Shown here piece by piece: positions 53,901-61,900 of a stretch of 64,000 nucleotides of DNA (position 1 is the first letter of the stretch; each line of letters opens with the position of its first letter). This stretch comes from Acanthosepion pharaonis (taxonomy: Eukaryota > Mollusca > Cephalopoda > Sepiida > Sepiidae): assembly GCA_903632075.3 (NCBI GenBank), contig CAHIKZ030005201.1, positions 256,501 to 320,500 of the forward strand. Direction: 5' to 3'. The notes under the pieces were generated by a model, which was given only the letters and a program-made list of their open reading frames with translations, ran no database searches and was not told the origin of the DNA. Made by a program: the position numbers and the translations under genes.

Positions 53901-56900
53901 TGGTTATGCTCAAAGTTTGTTAAAATGATAAACTATAAAAATTAATGTTTTACTAATTTGTTGTTTATTGTAATATTAAAAACTATTTAAGTGAAATGCT
54001 CACTTGTCACTATGAGTCTGAATTTCATATACAATAATTGTTTTTATTCTAAAAAAACATGTTCTTACTAGGATTATCCATTATTGATGACAATACTTTG
54101 TACATGTTTTTTGACAATCTATAAAAATATTTAAAATCACAATTCAAGATTAACTGAAAAATCTCACTCTGAGTGCTTTATCTAAGGATCTATGAATGTC
54201 TGCAGTTGGATGAAAGGCTCATTTGGCAAAATACATAGAATTTAGTTTCAAAATTATTAGCGATACAAACTAAGTATTTGAGATTTTTCAATCATTTTGG
54301 TATAGGAACACACAGGAATTTTTTTCAGGAGAATCTGAGAGGGTGACCTGGAGAGTACTGGGTGATTTGATATTGAATTACCTTTTCTGCCTTTTTTTTC
54401 TGTCAGTATATGAGGAGTGGCAAAACAGTAGTTGTTTATATTTTATATTATTCTAGTTAATAAACAAATTTCTTTAAAGTGTTCTATCCAGTTTAATAGC
54501 AGTTGTGAAAATTTCCTTGTGATTCATCCAATAAACATATTTTATCAAAGAAAGCAATTTTTAATGAGAATTTAACAACAGAACATTGTCTGTTATACTT
54601 TGCATTATGACTTTCAAACTTCTTGCTGAATAATTCACGTAAATTGATGCTTCACTTTCTTCTTCTTACCTTATTTCCCCAATTTAGTCCTGAGTTGAAA
54701 CATTTCTTGTGAGTAGTTTAATCTAGGATAAAGACATCACAGATTTTTAGACTAAACATTTGGCTGTTCTGTAATTAACTTTGATAAAGATTCCCTTTTG
54801 AAATGATAAAAAATATACTAATTAAAAATAAGACATTTTTATATTTTCTCTTTTTTTATATGCATATTATAAAAATGTCACTTAATAATATTTGATGTAA
54901 AAATGAACTGTGTGTATTTGTTAATGTGCATTAATTTTCTTTGTTAATTGTTAAGATTCAGTCATGGTTATATGAGCTGAATTTAAACCACTGACCATCA
55001 GAATCAACCCAAATAGTTCTTTTTTTTTTTTTTTTTTGCTTCCTTGATTGCTTCTCAAGTAATTTCCTCTCACTTGATCTGCTGGCAAGAGAATCTCTTT
55101 ATCCCTTTTAACTGCACACACTCATCCACTTATTTAAAATATTTGAATAAACAGTCCCTTTATCCATTCTGTCAAATGCTCAGCTTGTATATTAAACACC
55201 TTGAAGTTCCTATGTAGAAGAGTGTGTTTTCCCCCCTCCATATATGTATATGGCTACTGTTTCTAACTTTCAAGAGTAAAATAATACTGAGCTTGAATTT
55301 ATATTTTTTCTAAAATGCACAGTTTTTGTAAAGTTTACTAATGATCTAGTGAGTAAGAAGTAATGATTGGACAATTACATTAAGATTTTGTATTGAACAT
55401 TTTTATGGAAAAATGTTCATTCTATAGAAAACAGTAAATCTTTTCTACAATTCAAAAATAATACCTTCAATATGTCAATATTCTAATAACAAATTAAACT
55501 TTGATAAAAAAAATATCAAAGGATTTTTTTTTATTGTTATTACAATAAAGTTTTTGTAACATTTTTATTTTGGGGAGTGGGAATGAAGTTACAGTAAAAA
55601 AAAAAAAAAAAAAAATACTTACCTGCCCCAGGGCCCTGTCCCTGCGCTGGTGGTATCATGGCTACGACTAGCTTGGACCAGCTCTGACCAGCTTGGACAA
55701 GCTTTAACCAGCTTAGACCAGCAGCCTGAGTGAAAACACTTGGGTCCCCACATTAAAAACTGACCTTGTGTACAGTAAAAAAAGAAACAAAAAAAAACTT
55801 GATTTATCATTCAAACATAAATTTTTATCAGTTGGTAATATTCCTAAATCCATCTTGTTTACTTAATCATCAATAAATTGAAAAAAATCTTACTTTTTAA
55901 AGAAATAATAATAAATCATAACAAGTAGCTGGTGGTATTTTTTTATATTTTGCTGGAAACAGAGGAAATGGTTTCTATGCATTATCCTCCAAGAAGGCTC
56001 TTAGGATTCAGGAAGATTGGTCATTTGATGTTATATTTCGAGATGATTAAGAGTTTTTACTTGAAAAAGAGAAACTAAAGAGAAGGATTAATTACAGGAC
56101 ATAGAATTTAGATGATGATATTAACTTCTACCAGTTGATCAGTTTGTCTTGTAAGGCTTAAAAGAATTCTAATTATTGGCTAGAATCAAGATTAATAATG
56201 GTATTTAAATCATCATTTACTTAAGGAATGCAGTCTTTGCTTTGACAATCTGAGATGTTGATGGCTTTAATGGTTTTTGCTATTTTGGTTTGGGTCCCAT
56301 GTCTATAAGAAAACCATTTGCAAGCATCTTGATTTTGTTTGGGTTTGCTTTATTTTCCGTGTATGTTTTGATCTCTTGTCTGCTTTTATATTGTGGGTGT
56401 TTGTTTTTCAAGCATGATTCTTTGCCATCTTCATACTCCTCATTATTATTATTATTATTATTATATTTCTTGGTCAGCACTATTCAGCTTTAATAAGTGA
56501 TGGCAACAGCAGCAGCAATGTTTACTTTGTGACAATATTTTAGTTTTTTATTTTCATCTTTAATTTTCCCACATAAAATATGAAAAACATGCTTTCTTCA
56601 TTGCAGCTAGGTGAAATGTTTCATTCAATGTTTAATGCTTAGGAATTGTTTAAAATTTGATAATCGATAGACTTTATTTTAAGAAAGAGTAAGGGTTAGC
56701 TGAGAATTTTGAGAGAAATGAACATGATATACTTGAAAGATAAAGTCATTAACTTTCCTAAACCTTTTATAAGTTCATTGTATTTGTGAAATAATGAATA
56801 TGTGTATTCTTTTGTTTTCACTTTTGAAAAGAAAACTATTTAAAAAAAAATATTTTACCTATTTTATTTAATCTTTCAGACTTTATGAAATTAATTGTTA

Positions 56901-58898
56901 AAATGTATAAAGGTATTGTCTAGAAATTAATATTTAACTAATCAGTTAGACTCCTAAAGTGGAGAGAGAATGAACTTGGCAATTTCCATTTGAAAAAGAA
57001 ATCAGGTCATGTATATGTAGGTACTTCCAAAGATTTGCAAAAAAATGGCCCAAACTTAATAAAAACAAAATTTTAGCATAAAAATTTTTGTTATTATTAA
57101 GAGGAAATACCAAAGGATTTTTTGATTATTAAATTATATTTTTGAATCCATTTTAGAACCTTAAAAAACTTTAGTGAAAAATTGTTTTTCTTGCATCAGT
57201 AAATTAGTATAGGAAAATGTAGCATCTTTTTGTGATAAAAAAAAACACAATAATTTGGAAATTCTTGCAAAAATCAAATAATTGTCAGATTTTAATGAAA
57301 CTTTTAGGACTTATTCCCAAATGAATGAAATTATTTTAGAAAATCTTGGTAAAAATATATATTTTTTTTTACATTTGTTAGCCCCCCCCCACTTCTGCTT
57401 GGAATTGTTAGATTAAAAATGCAATAAAAGTAAGGCATTTAACTAGAAAAAGCTTTTAATTGCTTTTATGAATAAGATATATTATGGACACTATTGTCTT
57501 ACAAAAAGGTTTTTTTTCCAATAAATAATGAATTTTTACAAGAATTGTTTTCATTTTTTAATTTTTATATTAGAATAGTTTATAAAGTTTTAAATCTTTG
57601 AAAATTCTGTATTAATTTGTAGTGATTAGGTGATATTGTTATTAAGTAAAAAACATATTTACTAATCAAATGGAGCTTGTTACAATTCAGTGACCCCCCC
57701 CTCAATAATTTAAAATGAATTTTGTGTCTGTATAAACATGCCAATTTTTGTAAATATGGATGTCCATACCTGACATAAGAAAACAAGAGCAGTAACTATA
57801 TAGTAAATTTAAAATATATTTGTAATTTTCTAACATTTCTTTAACAAGTTGTCTTCATAAACCAAAGCACCTAAAATTCAATAAAATATTATTTTTATAT
57901 TTTATTAAGTATTTTCCTAAATTTTTAAGATTACTGGGTAGTTAAAAAATTATATAAAAAAGGTGCCCACATTATATTTGTCAAGTAATTTTTACAGTTG
58001 TGCCCCCTGTAGAAAAAATTTCCAAACATATGTCTAGTTTTTAAAACCTTGTAAAAATACCTACTCCATGTTAGAAAATGCTGTAATATGTTAAACTAAA
58101 AGTAAGTAATATTTGTTTCAAATCAGATTAATTAAACTTTAAATCAGTTAATCCTCTTCAAATAAAGTTTCAGAAATACATATTTTATTTTTGAAAGATT
58201 TTTTTAATAAAGCGATTCATGTTGTGTTGACAAATTTGCTAATATGACTGATTTTTAGTAATTTTAATGATTAAAAAAATTCCAATCAATTTAAATTTGG
58301 TTTGAAATACAGCAAGTATTTTGCTTATTGGAAATATTAAATTTAATCTATTAGCTTGAAATTAAAACTAAATAAAATCTTCAAGAAAATTGCAATTTAA
58401 AAAAATTGCATTTTAAACTTTAGGTATCGCTTTTCTTTGGAGGTAACTATATATATGTGTGTGTGTGTGTGTGTGTATGATAACCAACTTGCTTAAAAAT
58501 ACAGTAGTTGTAAAGTTATTTTAAACTGTAAGTATAATGTATCTGTATATGTTTTATTCAACAATTTTCTGAATGGGATTTGCTTAGTGACTGACAAATG
58601 TAAATTGGAAGAAAGTCTCTTCCTGTTGGTAACTTTCGCAACAGATTATGGTCTAAAGTTGAAGAAATTGTGTTTAGTTATTTGACTTCTCTACACTTGT
58701 CTTTAATTTTTACTTTTCCATATTTTAATTCTTGGGCTGCCATTGCCTTCCTGGATGTCAGCTGCAAAGAAGTATAGCTATGCTGCTGCTGCTGCTTTGA
58801 ACATCATCATCATCATCATTCACAATTTGTCAAATGTCAGCCTTGATTTCAATTGATTTTTGTCACTGTCATTTTTCTTAAATGCTCTCTTTTCACCT

Positions 58899-58929
<31 letters not shown>

Positions 58930-61900
58930 AGCAAGTGATGGTAATGTGACTTTTCCCACTTGTATCAAACATTTGTTTTTATATCAAATATCTTTGAGCA
59001 TCATTTAGAACTCTTGGGGGGGAAAAAAAATTTCTTCAAGTAATTTCACTTTACCATCCTTTTTTGTGTTTATGCAAATATTCTGGGGAATTTCTAAATA
59101 TGCAGAAGTCATTTTTGGATGAGGGATTTTCATATTAATTGAAAAATTATCAGTTTAGTATGATTTCATTCTTGATTGGTTGAATGGAATCTCTTTTAAT
59201 ACTTTACCAGTTAGGCTGCTTTTTTATAAGCTTAATTGTTGAATTATTTATTAGTAATGATATTCATGATAAAATGCTTGTCATTTGAATCAACAGTTAT
59301 GAAAACAAACATTGATATTTCCATATTTCTTTTAACAGATATTACAAGGGTAGATATATCTTTTCTAATTGAGTAAAGAGATCAATTAGCTTTAAATAGA
59401 GAAAAAATGTTGCCTGCCATGAAATTCAAAACTCTTCTTTATCTAGAAATGAATTTTAACTGGTGAATTTGTTGATAGGCATTCTCTCATATGAGAATGC
59501 ATACATGTAATTACGCACACTCCAAAATAATACGGTTGACAGGGTTTTTTTTTTTTTTTTTTTTTTTAATTAGTTTCAAGTAAAACACATCCAGAACAAT
59601 TTTTTGCACTAAATTCTTTTGAAGAACTTTGTTTATGAGTGATTCACATTTCTACTCTTGATACAGCAAACATTACAAAATGTCAGCTTTGGCTCTGTAT
59701 TAAACAAAATTTTCATTTTTTTGTTTTCTTATTTAAAAACTGACTTAAAATGTAAATTAATTTAAAACTAATTTCTTGTAAATAGATTCACAAATAAGTT
59801 GTTCCAGTCTACTTTATGCTATTGTTTTTTTACTGATATGTTTTTGGATTTTGAATGGGATATTTTCTTTAGACAATGCTTACATTTTATTTAGAAAACT
59901 CATTTACAATGATTGAATTCTTTGCATATTGCATTGGTTAAATTAAAGATATTTCTGATTGTTGCCCTCATTTATTTGAGATAAAGTTTACTGGATGTGT
60001 CCACATGGTTGATTGCTCATTAGTCATGTAGACACTTGAGCTGGTCAAGATTCTTTGGGCATTGGCTGACCAGTGCATACAATTCTCACATAAAATCTTT
60101 TTATATTTTTAATTCAGCTTAAACAGAAAATCTGTGCTGTCTTAAAGGTTTTGCGTGAAAGATTTTTCTTTCTCTTAGCAAAGGTTCATGATGAATATAA
60201 TTAATTGAACCCTTCTACGGGGTGATATTTTCTTTGCTTTTTATTATTCTCTTCTTTTTTGCAAAGCAGTTGGTAAACATATCTGTAGCTATATTTTGTT
60301 GAACCAAACCCAAATTGAAACTTAAATTTCTCAATATGTAAATATTTTCGGGAGTAGAGTCAGTAGTGCTTATATTGGTGCCAAACAAGTAACAATTTTT
60401 GTGTTTATTCCATGTTCTTGAAAGCCTGTAATATATTTGTTGTGTTCAAAATATTTTTGCTGCTTTTTGTCTTTTCTGCTCTTTGAATCTTAGATGATGA
60501 TGATGGTGTCTGAAATTTTAAGCTTTTGTGTTTGGTGTTGTATCATTTGACTCTTTGTAACCTTCAAGTATATTTGCTTTTCTTTAGCAATGTTAACATC
60601 ACATTTGCTTTCAGAAAATGGATCGGGATGCTTGGGAAGATGACCAGACTCCACGAAGCTTGAAATCTCGCAAGAGCTTGCCCAGCTCAACAGAGTTGGA
60701 AAAGAAGAAACTCTTGCGTAGAAGCAATGTTGCAGGAGAGAATGTGCTCACCAAACGCCTCTGGATGCTCTACAAGTCCGTTTTTGATTTCTGTGTAAGG
60801 AGTCATTGTATCTTTTTATGACCTTAGAACTTTTTTTTTTACTTGTTTTCCTCTCTGCCTTTATACATGTTGTTGTAAATGTAATTCTTTTTCAACCTAC
60901 TAATTGTGACAGGAGACAATCAAGGTAACAAAATAATAATTTTTATAAATATTTTTAAAGTTGTACTTTGTATTTTTGTATTAAAATGATGCAAGGTTGT
61001 GTTCATAATATTTTTTATAACAAAACCCATATGATAATCTGTCATTGATAAGAAAGACAATTTCTAAACTGGATTGACTCTAAAGTTTAAAAATAATCAG
61101 TGACAATAACCAGTTGTTGTGTGTCAAGCCATGCGGTATATTCAGTGCAAACATTTTGTTAGTCTTTGCTGCTGTTCATTTGTTGTTCTATAATTTCATA
61201 GAATTCAATTCTATTTCCTTTGGATTGGTTAGCATTAGCCATAACAAAGTGATTTCCAAAAGTAGGGCCTCAGGAAAAAAATTGGAACTTTACTAATATA
61301 AATACTTTTGAAATGCAAAACCTTTTCATAATAGACTCTGCATTTTCACTTAAAATTAATTGAATAAAACTAATTATTAGTACAATCCTAACTGATGGAT
61401 TTATTTAATCTTTCTTTTTAATTAATATCTTCTCCTTGATTTTATGTAAATTGTTTTGTTTTTATTTTTGTTTTCAAATCTGAATTGTAATTCCACTTCT
61501 CTTGCAGGACTCAAATGGTCGTTATTTACGTGAAATCTTTATGACGCTTCCTTTAAAACGCGATTATCCCGATTACTATCGGGTGATTATGGAGCCAATC
61601 GATATGACAACTATTGAAAATAAAATTAAATGTGAAAAGGTAATTTTTTCTTTTTGGCTTATCCTATTTTTGTTTTATGTTTAGATCCTAGCTTGAAAGT
61701 TGAGAGTGGCAGAAACTAGTTAACTGATTACTGGCCTAATTTTTAAAATGAGAACAGGGATTTCATGATAAAATACAGGTTCATTCTCAATTCATTGTTT
61801 ACTTTTGCTGTCAAGATTCAAATTAAATAGTTCTTGACTGTGAGAATTCTATAATAGTATTTTGGTTAGTTTGGACAGAAGAGGAAGTATATATGTCTGC

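Larger units (their letters stand above)
45396..60614 (+). other. 15.2-kb PBRM1 intron between bromodomains 3 and 4
   Basis: It contains a GC-richer exon-like block (47500-47800), fold-back element copy 2 (50639), a mariner remnant (51189-52309), a GC-rich insert (55603-55770) and an hAT-like element (57018-58449), with short trinucleotide arrays at 47985, 56437, 58781 and 58803. Outside these, including 47800-50600 and 52310-55580, nothing is recognisable. Confidence 0.75.
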
